Positions 22,001 through 34,689 of a DNA stretch of 64,000 nucleotides are shown here, in pieces. Location of the stretch: assembly GCA_951230915.1 (NCBI GenBank), contig OX579635.1, forward strand, positions 28,272,001 to 28,336,000, read 5' to 3'. Both the position numbers and the translations under genes were made by a program. How positions within the stretch are numbered: position 1 is the first letter of the stretch; the number at the start of each line of letters is the position of its first letter. A model generated the notes under the pieces. It did no database searches. It had not been told where the DNA came from and worked only from the letters and a program-made list of their open reading frames with translations. This DNA comes from Antitrichia curtipendula. Lineage: Eukaryota > Streptophyta > Bryopsida > Hypnales > Leucodontaceae.

Positions 22001-22006
22001 CGGTGA
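16078..22006 (+). CDS. mRNA cap guanine-N7 methyltransferase with long disordered C-terminal tail
   Basis: Ten exons: 16078-16248, 16495-16573, 16874-16968, 17387-17458, 17743-17852, 17999-18112, 18594-18689, 18903-18971, 19267-19352 and 19545-22006. They join in frame to 1117 residues. The enzyme methylates N7 of the guanosine cap of nuclear transcripts using S-adenosylmethionine. Core motifs: SAM-binding VCDLYCGRGVDTQNW (58-72), GVDLSSSALEEA (82-93), LLKPGGYFFGATPDSSTIW (158-176), YQKAVE, YGSRYQLRF, EFYEDYR and YTTFVFKKPDPE (about 300-311). Residues 58-315 cover the usual plant cap methyltransferase 2 fold; relatives are roughly 350-400 residues long. The terminal 2.46-kb exon adds about 800 Ser/Pro/Lys-rich residues with repeated ESP motifs, basic clusters (KKKRVSR) and no recognised domain. 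The exon-9 acceptor (CAGAG|C) is the least certain junction. Confidence 0.88.
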
Positions 22007-23156
22007 AAGCTTCTGTAGCGTTGTGACTGACTCTTTCCGTTGTGATCTTGCATTTGGTTACATGATCAAGGTTTTACAGGTTGGAAGAGCTTTTTGTCGA
22101 CTTCCGAGGTTTGGGCACCAGACTGAGATTGATCACAGGAAAGGATAATTGATCACGCTTCCATTGCTGAGGCTGTGAACATTGGGGTATAGAAATGTGT
22201 GGTTTGACGTCCTTGTGGACAACTTTGTATAGAGGCCAGAACTGGTTTCTGGGGGTGAGGGTAAGGGCTTGAGCGCCATGTGTGTCCACAGGGACAGGGG
22301 TCACAGGTACAGGACATACATTGAATTACTAAGTTCAAGAATTTTGAAATTTCCCAAAGGGGCCACAACCGAGGATGGGTTGGAGTACAAATTTTTACAA
22401 TTGCCATTCCCTTTCACATCTCTGCTTCAAGGCGACGTTTATTTAATTTATAGTCCAGACATTCAAGTGAAGCTCCTCAGATACTTCTCTGAATGATATG
22501 GCTCGTAATTGAAACGCTATCAAGGCGCGTCTACGTTGAATTCAATCACCTCCTCCTGACTAGGAGACGTGTGTAACTTTACTTGGCACATCAATTTTTC
22601 ACATTTTTATTGGATGAGTGCAGCACTTGAATTCTTGGTGAAGACTAGTGTGGAAGCAAATTGGTCAAACTATGATTTTCTAACTAAACTCCCTCATTTC
22701 AAAATATGAGATCCTCGAAGAAGGCTGCACATTCTACAAGCCATTCTGCTCATTAATTTGCTTGGATAATCACTATTTCTGCACAGAAACGTTGAGATCC
22801 AGTTCAAAATTGTTTATGAACTCGTTTTGAGAACACGGTTCATTTCAATAGGGGTTGTCACACCTCTCCATTCTCAATCTTCAGAGAATGAGGACGTGGC
22901 ACTCTCCTTTGCGGAAGGCCCATTGTTTAATTTGCGTTTTTATACTCATCTTGCAAAAGCCCCTGATGATGTGATCCTTCAGATCCTAAACACAAAGCCA
23001 CAAAATAGAATCCACGGCCCTTCTCGAATCTAAATTTAGCACCAAAATGGCGGCACCAGCAGAGATTTCAAGCACGCGCAACAAGCCAAGCGAAGGAAGA
23101 ATGAGAGAGCCTAACAGTAAGCTTAGAGAGAAGAGAGAAGAGAGAGGGCCAGCCAG
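22007..23156. other. 3' UTR of cap methyltransferase gene and spacer
   Basis: The first few hundred bases are probably 3' UTR. The rest is spacer leading to the next gene's promoter. Short open frames have no protein-like features. No clear polyadenylation signal can be singled out. Confidence 0.45.
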
Positions 23157-23189
23157 GTCGGTCGGTCGGTCGGTCAGTCAGTCAGTCTC
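23157..23189. repeat. GGTC/AGTC tetranucleotide microsatellite
   Basis: Four GGTC-type units are followed by three CAGT-type units with no interruption. The tract lies in the likely promoter or leader of the PUB62-type gene. Confidence 0.85.
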
Positions 23190-24466
23190 TGTTTCTTTTG
23201 TAGCGCCGTAAATACTCACTTGCGATGAACAGTGTTTTATTGGTTGAGTGATAGCTCATGTCCTCTTCCAGATTGTGAGGAGTTTCACGGTGTGTCCACA
23301 ATTTCTCGTCAATCGCCATCGCCATCGCTGTTTTAAAACTCTGTAAGCGATGACAGTGCTGTGCTACTTCTTGGGGAATTTTCGTTTGTGGGTTTAAGGT
23401 GAGGATCGGCGAGGAGAGTGAAGAATGCGTTGTGCAGCTCACAAATTAAAGAAGAATCAGGTCGGGAACTGTGTATGCGCAATTTGCGAGAGATGACAGG
23501 GAGTGAGCGAGAGAGAGAGCGTTCTTTAGGAGGCTACTGGAAAGGGGCAGAGAAATAGAGAAAAAGATAGAGATGGTGCAAAATTTTGGAGAGATTGTGT
23601 ACCTCGAGCTCTCTTTTGCAGCCAGTTTATTTGCTTTCGGAGTAGCCGAGTTGCAGAATAGCGGCATTGGGAGTTGCATGAACTTCCAGGCGTAGCTGCG
23701 TTGAGGAAATTAGATCCCCAATTGTCTAGGTCTTGCTGTGAAATCTTCTGCACGAATATTCAATTCTGTGTGCGCATTGATAGAAAGAAAATGTGGTACT
23801 ACAACACTTTCTTTGTGCTAGGTTTTGGGCACTTAAGCCTGCGATACCTCAACGTCTCTTTGGTTGTGAAATTTTTTTGGTTGATGGTTGTTCGACATTG
23901 TTCTGGTCTGCCCCAATTAATGCGAGTTGGAAATTCTACGACGTGGGGTCCTGTTCGTCGCTTTCGGGGAATTTTTTGCGTCTTAGACATTCTTGTGTAG
24001 CTTCTTGATTATTGATTTGTGGCACCTTCTCGAATGTTGCCCCAATTTCCGGAGTATTCAACATTCTTGAGCCAGTTTAGAGACCATCCTTGTAGGAAGA
24101 AAAAATCATGTGTGGAGTCATAGGTGGAGAGGAGGATGGAACAATCAAATAGCTTGGAGAGAATGGAAGAGGAGCCCCAAATGTACCTACTTTCACAAAA
24201 AAGATTTCTCTAGAGGATGGGTTTATTAGCCATTTGAAAATAGATTGTGACCATCTCCATGCAACCACATGAAAACCTTCTAGGTTGTCCTCTTGAAGTA
24301 TTGAAGGTTATTGTGAGCTTGTTGATTGTTTCTCAGATCGTCTGGAGAGGATTGAAGGGTTCAAATTTAACAATAAATGTCTGCCACCCTTGGATTGTGT
24401 GCCATTCAACCACTGCAAATGTTCTACCATGTGATGTAATGCATATATTTTCTGTTTTTCTTGAAG
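23190..24466. other. Upstream region or leader of the PUB62-type gene
   Basis: No exon can be assigned with support. The first coding exon of the next gene must lie here or further upstream, because the frame of the first recognised exon is closed by a TAA at 24437. Good donors such as GTAAGC at 23342 suggest a spliced leader. Confidence 0.45.
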
Positions 24467-27400
24467 GTCGAGAGAGATGAACTCCGGTTTGACCTCTTCG
24501 GAGACGAATCGACTGATGTGCTCGTAGTGGACGAGTCGGTCGTCAACATGCTTCCGGTGGGTTTGCCACTTCAAAGTACCACTTATGTAATGACTGTGTG
24601 AAATACTGAGTACCAGAATTTCACTTGATTAGTGAGAAAGGAAGAACAAAGTAGGTTTGCTTGGCTGAATTGGGTTCGACTTTCACCTGATTGATTGAGA
24701 GTGTTGTTGCAGCATTCTGCAAATGGAGATGGAGGCACTACTTTGGGGCTTGCGCGGATAAAGCTCCATGAAATATTGCCCAAAGATGGTGCAGCTTCTG
24801 CAGTGTACACTCGAGCAGTGGAGAAGTTATCACTTTCCTTGGCTCGGAACAACGCTGCCATAATTGAATTGAATTCGGAAGATGCATCGATTGTGCACTG
24901 CGCTCTTGAGTCTGCGAAGCTTTATTTTCGGACGCGGTCCCACACTGCGACCTTTTGGAACTCATCAGATTGGCTCAAGCTCTCGGGTTACTTGGCTGCT
25001 CCTGCACGGGACATGTTTTTCTATCGGGCCGGAAGGTACTGACTGACAGGACCAGAACAAGAGTTGTATAATAGAGCATGAAACTCCATGACGAAGATAA
25101 TATTGAACTGATACAATAGTAAGTGCTTTCATGTTTCTGTTGGGCTAAAATTTTGTTACAGGATAATTGAATTTATGAGTTTGGGTTGCAGAACTTTAGA
25201 AGGTGAAGAGACAGAGCCACCGCCGCCATGCATGCCCGAAAGTTTTCGATGTTTGGGGAAGGCTTCACGTGCTTCTTTGAGTGGAATTGCTCGGCATCTT
25301 CGACTTCGCGGAGAGTAAGAATCTCTATATTGATCATCAGCGCGGTGATTTCTATCTATGTTGTGGATGTAAGGAATGTTTCTTTTGATGTACTGCAAGG
25401 GCTTAAGAGTAGTGGTCAATGATTGTAATTTTTTTGTAAGTCAACATCACGGGTGTGAGATCGACTCTGCAACGGCTGAATTGATTGTTGCCTACAAATC
25501 TAACAGTAAAATGAAACCTGATGCTGACATATCTCAAGATTTCACCACTAAATTGGGTTATAATGTTTGCTGGTTATTACAAATTTGCACTCATTTGCTG
25601 ATTTGAGCCTACATATGACAGCGCGTTTGGTCAGCTGCTGGACGATTCCCCTCTTGGGACTGGAGAAATTTCCTCATCTGTGCTGACGGCTACAGCATTC
25701 CATACAGGCGAGAAGGGAGCCATCAGAGATTCCAGTGCTGCTCAAGAAGTCGAGAAAGGTTTTTTGCTTCTAGTTGCGTCTGATACACCTGGCTTGCAGG
25801 TGAGTTACACATTTTCTCTTTTACCCCTTCCTTTTTTCTATTTTCTTGTTTACGGTTAAATAATGCATAACTGGACTCTATGAAGGAAGGACAAAACATG
25901 AGTGGTCTTGGTTTCGTTAATGCACTTACTGGTGGTCTGTCACCTTTCTAAATGTGCGATGAATGCTGGGATTGCGAATTCAAGTAAGCTGCCTAACTAA
26001 ATAGATGGTCCTTTTACCGTTCTCATGTGCGAATTGAGGGTTCTTCGGTAGGGAACAGTTAGAAAGTTGGATACTCTAAAAGCTGGTGTGTAATGTTGGT
26101 GGAAACAGGTACTGGATCCTAGTGGCCGTTGGTACCTGGCAGACAATGCCATGGGTCCAGGAGACCTGCTGTTACTCACAGGAAAGACATTGGAACAAGC
26201 TACTGCTGGTGTGCGGAGGGCTTGCGTCTATCGTGTTGTCCCTGTAACTCCGACAACAGTGAACGCCTTCTCAGGCAGGTGCGTTGTCATAGAGCCTCAG
26301 CCAGTTTATTATTTTCCTTAAGAATTTTCCTTAAGAGTATGTGCTGGAGTGCTCGAGTGTTTTGTTATTTCAATTAGCTCGACACGACATTCTGACCGTA
26401 AGGCAGGCACACAACCAATTCAATCGATTTGGGGTACCTAACGAATTTTAGTTACATTTTTTGCAGGATATCTTTAGAATTTCGACTCATGCCTCGTGTG
26501 GGCCGAACTATCGACTGCATGGCAGTAGCGCAAGCTGGTCACGCCATACCTGATGGATATGGGCCTATTCCAGTGCACGTATTCCTCAACCATGTAATTG
26601 CCTCTGAGAACTCCATTGCCAACGATTCATATTTACATATTGTGAGACTCTTCGTCTTTGTCCTTTAATTCCTTTTCTTGGAAATGTGGTTCTACTCTGC
26701 GTCTCAGGGGTTTCAGTGAGTTGTGTTTACAGTCAATAAATCTGTGCTGCTTATTGTAAAATTATGTACAGGAACCAATTGGTTGCAATGCAGAGCCAAC
26801 ACTGCGAAGTACTCTTTCTGATCCTCTCACGTGAGTGCCAAGAATCAACCCTCCTTGTCTCAACTGTTCCAAATCTTTAGGCTTTGCTCAGCTCTGAAGC
26901 TGAACAATTTGTTCGATTTGCTCCCTTGCTGACAGAGTTATATGTATTCGACTACTCTATAACACTGTTCAATGCCAAAGAATTTTTTTATTTTTTTCTC
27001 ACACCTGTTGGCGTCGTCTCTTTGGTGCAGAGGTGCCCTTCTGGAGGATGCCATGGCATCGTTTTGTGGTCACTCTTATGGGGGCGGTACTTTACAAAGA
27101 GTCTATGACACGGTACAGTCACATATTCCATGGATATTCTGAATAAGGAAAACCCTAACGTTAGTCTAATCGCCAAAACCACATCGCGTGAACCTAGGTG
27201 TTATTTCGTGGATGTCTGTTGTGTATTTCCTCTTTAGAAGTTGATCTCCTTCTTGCTTTTATGACAGTCGCCACGATCGTTACTGATGCTTGTTTTCTCT
27301 CCAATTCCGAAGCAGTTAGGTTAGCACTGTACGAGTTAGTTAAGTTTGTGCTCCTTATTTGCGCAACTTTTTGACGTTTGTTATTGGTTTTCCAGATGCA

Positions 27401-29069
27401 ATGCACAACGTGTGGGGCCACAGTGGAAGGAACCTCTATGGTTCACAACCTTGGTATGTTCGAAAGAGGAATTTGCGTCGTCATGATGACCTTTTTTTTA
27501 TGGTTTCTGGGGCAGATGGAAGTTACCTATTTCCTCTCAGTGCAGCAGAGTTGTTAATTTTGGGCATCGTTGATTCTGTGATATTCACTCATTATTTATT
27601 TTAGGGATTTGTTATGAATCTGCGTGTGAATATTGACATGGATGCATGTGACAGCCTTGAGAGCAGCAGCTTCTGCTTTTAAACGGGATGAACGAATGAG
27701 GCAGTTACATTCTGGATCTTTGCGGCTCGCTAAGCGCAAAAGAGAGATGGGAGAGCAAGCTGACATGGGCGGATTGAAATTGCCTGAGAAGGTATTGTCC
27801 GTGGCATTCTCGTAAGTTGTTTCCAGTTATGACTATCTAGTTAGAAGTAAGCTGTTGTGGAACAATTTTGTTTATTCATGTTTAGATTCTATAGGATACA
27901 GAAAAGTGGTGTGACCCTTTTTAATTTCTGGAATTTCTGTCGATTGCAGGAACTTCCAAAGTCACCTGAGAAGAATGTGAGTCCACGTACTGGCAACCAA
28001 GGGAAGGGTGTGCAATATCCATTCTCCGTCAATGAGAAAGTTATGATCAAGGTAAATCTTTCCATTTCCATCACTCAAATCAATCACAATTTTTTTTTGC
28101 GGTAAATCAATCACTATTTTTTGGACTTGGTGAGGATTAGGGTTCTGTTTCCCCTAACTTAAAAAAAACAAAAATGAACAATATGCAGAGACCTCTTTAG
28201 TGTTGGGTTTATTTCTTTCTTTCTCAAGAGATAACAAATAGATAGGAAGGTTTTACTTGCCGTGGTCGTTGCAAAATGTAAAATCTGTGTTTAATGAAAG
28301 TCTGAGACTGACCTACTGTGTCTGCCTGTTTGTGTCTCGTACATGAACAGCAAAAATGGACAAAATTACATTCTCCTTGGAGATTTTAAGTGTTGTGGAA
28401 ACTGGAATAGCATGTTAACTGAGGATCTGTCATCGTGAGGGTCTGACCTGATGGCCAAGCTGGTGAAGCTGACCAGAAAGACCGTTTCGGTGGCGTTAGG
28501 TCAGCCGCTCATAGAAACGAGTGGTTTCTCCAATTCATCTTTTGGATCCACCAGACAGTATGTATCTTGGTTTGGTCATGAAACAATTTCTCGTAGCGCG
28601 AGTATGACAGACTAAACCTTACCTGGTCGTGACACTTCAGCTCCTTCTTGAACTTTTGCTGGCAGGGTAACAAGCGCACACCTGAAAAGTTTGTTGGAAG
28701 GGAAGCCTGCATCACTAACCAGTGTCTGAATGGATGGTAAGAAAATTCATCTAATCTCTTTAACAGTTGGAGGACTCTCTCATGCAGATTGGAACGAAAT
28801 CAGGCTGTAGACATGTAGTAGACTTGTTGCAAATTTCAGCCATTCTCATTTCCTCGGTTGTTCTGACTTTGCAAAGGCGTCCAGAATTGCACCTCTTTTC
28901 GTTGAGAGATGCTATATTTCTAAGAGAGACAACTTGCGCTTGTAGGTACTTAGTCCGGTTATTGGACAGTGGAGAGAGCGTGCGGTTGCAATACCGATCT
29001 TTGGCAAGGTCAGCTGACGACCACAATGGGGTGAGCGATGATGCGCGGGTTCCAGCTGCCCAATGCTGA
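24467..29069 (+). CDS. PUB62: PUB62-type U-box E3 ubiquitin ligase (5' end incomplete)
   Basis: Thirteen exons join in frame to 563 residues: 24467-24556, 24713-25035, 25192-25314, 25622-25799, 26109-26278, 26467-26641, 26772-26830, 27031-27112, 27396-27453, 27655-27791, 27950-28051, 28666-28736, 28946-29069. The order matches plant U-box protein 62/63: AVYTRAVEKLSLSLARNNAA, a KLYFRTRS block, GIARHLRLR, VASDTPGLQVLDPSGRWYLA, GPGDLLLLTGKTL. The U-box follows (DPLTGALLEDA...CGHSYGGGTL...CTTCGATVE, about residues 369-410). A C-terminal VQYPFSVNEKVMIKGNKRTP and NGWYLVRL...GESVRLQYRSLA closes the protein. U-box proteins bind E2 enzymes and ubiquitylate targets; the role of the conserved N-terminal region is not known to me. 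The initiating exon was not found, so the start given is only the first recognised codon. Confidence 0.87.
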
Positions 29070-29914
29070 AGCCCATAGTCCAGGGAGCTCCTTCCTTTTC
29101 CGAAGGAGGATATTCACGGAACACTAGCTCTCCTTGTACATTAGGATACTCCTGGAAGACGTTCAAGCAGTTCAGCTGCAGGCGACAGTATGATGCGTAA
29201 CGTGTCTGTCTGAATTTTTAAGGAAAATTCTCCAACTTGGATAGCAAGGAGCTGTCACCTTTCTACGTTGCCTGTTTCTGCATCAATCCATCCAAGTGAA
29301 CCCTGCTCTCTCCCCCTTCATCAAACTGAAGCAGATCCTTGGGTAACTGCCTGGGACTGGATTGCTTCCACTAGTAAGGGTGTACCGTTTCCAGAGCTTA
29401 GGGTTGGGAGGTAATCCAGGATTGTGCATTCGTGAAGCTCCCTTGCAACAGGCTCATGAATGACTTGGGTAACTTTCAAAATGTGCACTGATGTTCAAAT
29501 CGTTAGCAGGAGTCTTTACGCTGTCACGGAGAAAGAGTTCAAGGTGTAGGGAAGATCCTGTAACGATTAGGCAGTTACGGAACAATGCTGATTAGTGCCC
29601 TTTCTGCTCGGAGGGGATGCCTGAGGGCTACCCACACCTGTAATTTTAGTGACGCTGAAACATCCACGCATATTGGTGGCTTTTCCAGCTCGTGTCTTTT
29701 CTCACGCAGACTGCCTTTCTCCAACACTTCTGTCCGCTTTTCTAACATCAAACTTTATGCCTTCTTTGCGTACATTTAGGCGGAATTCAAACGCAGGAAA
29801 TGCAATAAATTGAAAAAAAACTGAAGGATTTGCGGTCATCTCTATCATTCTATGTGCTCAGTCTCCAAATTTGACTCTTGAAGTCTGGTTCTGCTACTCT
29901 GTCTTCATGTTCGT
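29070..29914. other. 3' UTR of the PUB62-type gene and spacer
   Basis: Moderate GC up to about 29800 is consistent with 3' UTR or former transcribed sequence; after that the DNA becomes AT-rich. No separate gene is supported. Confidence 0.45.
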
Positions 29915-30475
29915 CAACCCCTAAATGCGCAAAGCCTTTCTGTTGAGCATCTTGGAATTTGCTCTAAATTGAACAAAAAAGCCAACAATTTGATAAGTTG
30001 TATCAATTTCTTTTGAGTTGTAACTGTGTGATTGAAACTGAACATGTTACAGATCACATGGGAAACGAAACACAACAATATCACATATGGATTGAAAGAT
30101 TATAATGTTTGATAGGAAACACAACAGTATCACTTATGGATTGAAAGATTATAATGTTTGATCATGAGGGTGTTAGAACTTTGAAAGTGATTTCAATCCT
30201 ATTTTCATACAAGGTATTGAAGTTGTTAATCCCTAAATGCTCAAGTCTTTTTTGAGCTTCTTGGAATTTGCTCTAAATTGAACCAAAAGCCAACATTTGG
30301 ATAAATTTTATTAATTTTTTGGGAATTGCAACCGTGCATATTCAAATTGGACAGAATAGAGATCACATGGGAAAAGAAAACTCAACAATATCATTTATGC
30401 ATTGAAGATTATAATGTTTGATCATGAGGGTGTTAGAATTGTGAAAGTGATTTGAAATCTTTCAATCCTCTTTTC
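29915..30475. repeat. Tandem repeat, about 311-bp unit, two copies
   Basis: Both copies begin CCCTAAATGC.CAA and contain CTTGGAATTTGCTCTAAATTGAAC, AGATCACATGGGAAA and GATTATAATGTTTGAT in order; the offset is about 311 bases. Copy 1 also holds an internal 49-bp duplication (30067-30113 and 30116-30162). Confidence 0.82.
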
Positions 30476-31159
30476 AAGTCTAAGAAATTGGTCACAAAAA
30501 AATACGAGGTTAAAGGATATAACAAGCCATAACCCCAATCAATTTATGGCTTTTCAAATCTACTCTGCATTTTTTTTCAAATGTAGACTTCCTAAAGAAC
30601 TTTTCAAAAATATAAAATAACTATTAAAAATAATAAATTGGTTTGGTTTTATTTAACTTCAAAGTATTGTTGATACTATAATTTGGTACCTAGGGCATTT
30701 AGGGGTTAATGATAAACCAAATAGACATGAAAAATGACCTTTAGTGTATTGAATTGAGAGAGTAGTACATTTGTACAAAAAATTCCTAGAACTATAGACA
30801 TGAATGGTAGCATCAAAATTATCTACAATGAATTCATCTACAATGCCAGATAGCAATTGAATGGTAACCATAATGCATGTGACATCAGGTAAACAATCAT
30901 GGGCATGATTCTCAACCTTCAATTTTGTTGAAAACGGAGCAAGTGTCTATTGAAGTGTCACGAATATGACTTTAACCCCTAAATGCCCAAGCTTTTTGAG
31001 GTGTTTTTTTCCTATGAAAAATGAACATGGACTTACAGTTATCCCCAATGAAAGTAAATTATGTTTTTTTCAAAATCTAACTGTATAGATGTTTAAAGAG
31101 CTTGCTTATTAATAAGCATACCAATTTTGAGTGCAAAATTGTATAGGAGTTGTAAGATC
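30476..31159. other. AT-rich intergenic DNA with recurring CCCCTAAATGC motif
   Basis: No gene. The motif AACCCCTAAATGCCC occurs at about 30974 and in reverse complement at about 30697. It is the same motif that begins the tandem units at 29.9 and 30.2 kb. Confidence 0.5.
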
Positions 31160-32325
31160 ATAACAAGAGAAATGAATGTTTTCTATTTTTAATATGTTAC
31201 CCCTCCCTACAATGTTTCAAAAATTTGCACATAAAAGTTTTTTGGGATGGGAGGTGACATGAACAACTACTGAAATAGTGCTAGCATACTAGAATACACT
31301 TTCAAAAAACTTAATTTCACATGAAAAGCTATCAAATTCATTACACAATCCACCTTGCAATTGTTGTAATGCAATTTTTTTTTATAAATAGAGATCACAA
31401 ATAACTCCAAATTAACATTTGCATGTTTAAATTTTCAAAGTTGATAATCATGAAAATACTTTACTCTTTCTATTTTCAAAGAAAATAGATATGTATAATT
31501 CTTTGGATCTCAAATCAAGTGAAATTGGCAAACTTTGCTCACAATCGGGAAATGAAGTAAATTTGGCAAACTTTACTCTTCACTAATGGTACATATATGC
31601 CTTTGAGGACCTCTCAATAATCAAATATTTAACTTTTTCAGTGAAAAATGAAAGGTTCTAATAGTTAACCCTAAAATTTGCCTGTAAAAAAATTCAAAAT
31701 GGTCAAAAGAATTTGTTGACACCAAAACAAGCCTTGAATTTCAGATCAACCATATATAGTCGGTTGGACATTTAGGGGGTCACCTGCTTAACTGCCTTAC
31801 CGACCATATATGATCAATGCAAAATTTAAGGCTTATTTTGGTGTCAGCAGTTAAATTCCTTTGACCATTTTAAAGAGGTCCTCAATGTGCCATTAGTGGA
31901 AGAGTAAAGCTTGTGAATCTTACTTGATTTTCCATCTTTGAGCAAAGCTTGCCAATTTCACTTAATTTGAGACCTAAAAAATTTCTTTTATTCATTTGTT
32001 TTGAAAAAAGTCATAATGGAAAGAGTGAATTGTTTTCATGATTTTCATATTGAAAATTTTTACATGCAAATGTTGTTTTGGAGTTATTTGTGATTTATAC
32101 TTATTAAAAAAAATTTGCATTTCAATAATTGCAAGGTGGAATGTGTATTGAGTTTGATAGCTCTTTCATTTGAACTTAAGGTTTTTCAAAGTGCATTATA
32201 GTGTGCTTATATAATTTCTAGTTGTTCATATCACCTCCAATTCCAAAAAATTCTAATATCCAAATTTCTCAAACATTGTGGGGACGGGCAGGATACTAAA
32301 AATAAGATACATACATTTCTCATAT
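31160..32325. mobile_element. Large foldback element with about 0.5-0.6-kb inverted arms
   Basis: The left arm (about 31166-31763) and right arm (about 31798-32321) are inverted copies throughout. Matching landmarks include GAGAAATG.ATG, CACAATGTTT or its near match, CACCTTGCAATT.TTG.AATGCAA, CACAAATAACTCCAAA, ACATTTGCATGT, AAATTGGCAA.CTTTGCTC, GAGGACCTCT and CCATATAT.GTCGGT. The spacer is only about 34 bases. The left arm carries about 70 extra bases (about 31605-31680). No transposase frame exists. The shape suits a nonautonomous foldback or long-TIR (MULE-like) transposon. Confidence 0.85.
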
Positions 32326-34689
32326 AGGTGGATCTAAAACTAAAATCTCAAAAAAATTTGCAATCAACCAATCACTATTAAGCATGGGAATAGTTTAATA
32401 TGCTTTTCAAGGACACTTTAATGGAAGTCTAGGAACGGTTTAATGGAAATCTAAGGTACATGAATGGATATAAGGACAAGAAATGAGTGTTTTCACCTTA
32501 ATACCCTTTTAGCGTTACATTCTCATCCAACCTCTCACAATGGCTCCCTTCTTCAAGTACTCCTTCCCTCCATTCCTTACAACCGGATCCAAGGCCAATT
32601 CTCCCAAGGATGCTTGCACTTGGCTCAAACGCATTGCATTTGAATGGTGCATGTGCACTATGTATGCAATTGCCATCACACAAATTGTTCTTGTCTCCTC
32701 AACCATGTACCTTAGGACTTATCCCTCTCACTATCACTTGTATGGTGAACTTTTTTCCTTGTAGAAATTGAATTTAGTTGAAGTGTGGCACATCATATGC
32801 TAAAGTAGTGGTAGGAATGAGCTGAGATGGTCTATAATTATTAATTAGAGAATGAGGTTGCAAGACCTCATTTATGAGACGTAGGTAAGGTTGTGTCTGC
32901 GACTAGTTTCCATTCTAGGTATTGGCATAAACAAAATTATCAGACATGGCATGGTCGTGCCCACGTGAGATTGTTGATTTGATAGAGTTCCCATTATTCC
33001 TTGCAATCCGGGAACTCATGGGAACTTGTGGTCTTCTTTTGGTCCAAAAAATCTTCTAATATATAAAATTAGGGCTTTTGGGGGGCTTTTGGGTGCTAGA
33101 TTGCACTGAAAAAAATAATTTGGCTACAAAATGCCAATAAAATGCCCAAAAAACTTAAATGAAATTGCCAAAAAAGTTTGAATTAAAAAAAATCTTGGAT
33201 GAAATCGCCAAATTGTGGATGAAAATCCAATTATACACATGTGATATGTGCTAATTTGATATTTTCTATCTAATATGTGGATGAATGTTGAAATGTGGAG
33301 CACCACTATAAATTTTTGTATCAACACTTTGGCACTTCTTAAAAAATGAAAAAAAAGAACCTTGTATAAGATGCAAATTCAACTTTTGCAAGGCCTCTTA
33401 GACTAATATATGAGTATTTATTCTCTTTGTCTATACTAACTGAATTCCACACTTTCCAAACTGGATGGTAATTAAAAAGACTACAACTTTACTACCTCTT
33501 TTGCAAACATGTTGCTCATGTCATGGTTTGAAGAGGTTGACGTGTGAAGGGATCTATATACGTTGTTATAAAGATTTGTAAAGAGGTTTGGAATAGAACA
33601 TGGCCTTTGCTATAGATATGATTTGCATATAATCTCTTAATACCTTTAAATCCCCTAAATAATCCTAAATCTATCCCAGATTTCTTTTCTACAAATTACT
33701 ATCTTATAATTCTCACCATAAACTATAAATTCAATAGCTAACTTTGATCTAGCATAAAAGGTGGAAAATAAAACTAGATGCCTTGAAACTTCACAAAAAT
33801 ATAGATCAACTACTCAAATATTCACACATAAATTTTCATCCAAATCTAAGATATTATTCAACTTTGGTGAATACTTCCCTACTACTAGCTTTCTAATCCC
33901 TTCCCACAATAACCTAGAAATTGTAACACCTAGCTTTAATTTAGCATAAAAGATTGGCATATATAATTTTCATTCAATGTACATGGCAAAAAATAGATGA
34001 TTTTTGTTTAGTGTTTTGAAGAGCTTGTAAAGTTGTTGTTGAAGATTTATACTTATCTGCATAATACGGATAAGTATAAATTGTCCGAAGATAACTAGTA
34101 TAGTTATGTCTAGGACCATTTTATTTCTTGTTAATTGAGACAAATATGTTAACTCCCATGTGAAATTTGAGCACAAAGATTGGCAATGTTTACACTTCCA
34201 TAAAAATCATGGTAATATTGATATTCATCATTGATGTGTTGTTGTTATTTTAGTCAATACTCTTTAGCACATTTTTATATTTTTTTTACTATAATCTTGT
34301 AAGAGATTGTTTACATTTTTTGGTGTCTATTTTGTTTGTTTTTCAATTCCGTGATGATTTTTCTTCATAAGCACAAGCCTTAAGTGGACACATGAGTGTT
34401 GTTTTAGGCTCAACATTTAGGTAGGAATACAATAATTTACATCAATTTCTTCAAATTGAATTGTCAAGATTTGGATTGTGGAATATTTTTCTTACATTGA
34501 TACTCCACATATATAGACGCCATAGTTTTATTATTGCAATTGTGCATTCTTTTTTGAGCTATTTTCTATTAATATTTTCTTTAATATACTAATATAGAAG
34601 ATCAATGAGATATTTTGTTTGTAATGAAAAGTAGATGATCTTTGGGATTGCCATACACATGACTTTAGAACTTAGGAGATCATCCATGA
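32326..34689. other. AT-rich intergenic DNA
   Basis: No supported gene. An overlapping pair of short frames at 32498-32764 on both strands has no family resemblance. No terminal repeats were recognised. Confidence 0.4.

Noticed and set aside
23047..23211. ATG in a good context (ACCAAAATGGCGGC) as the PUB62-type start
   Set aside because: Its frame runs into the GGTC microsatellite and then a stop, and no splice phase joins it cleanly to the exon at 24467.
32498..32764. Overlapping short frames on both strands
   Set aside because: Neither resembles a known protein. There is no splice continuation, and the surroundings are repeat-rich intergenic DNA.
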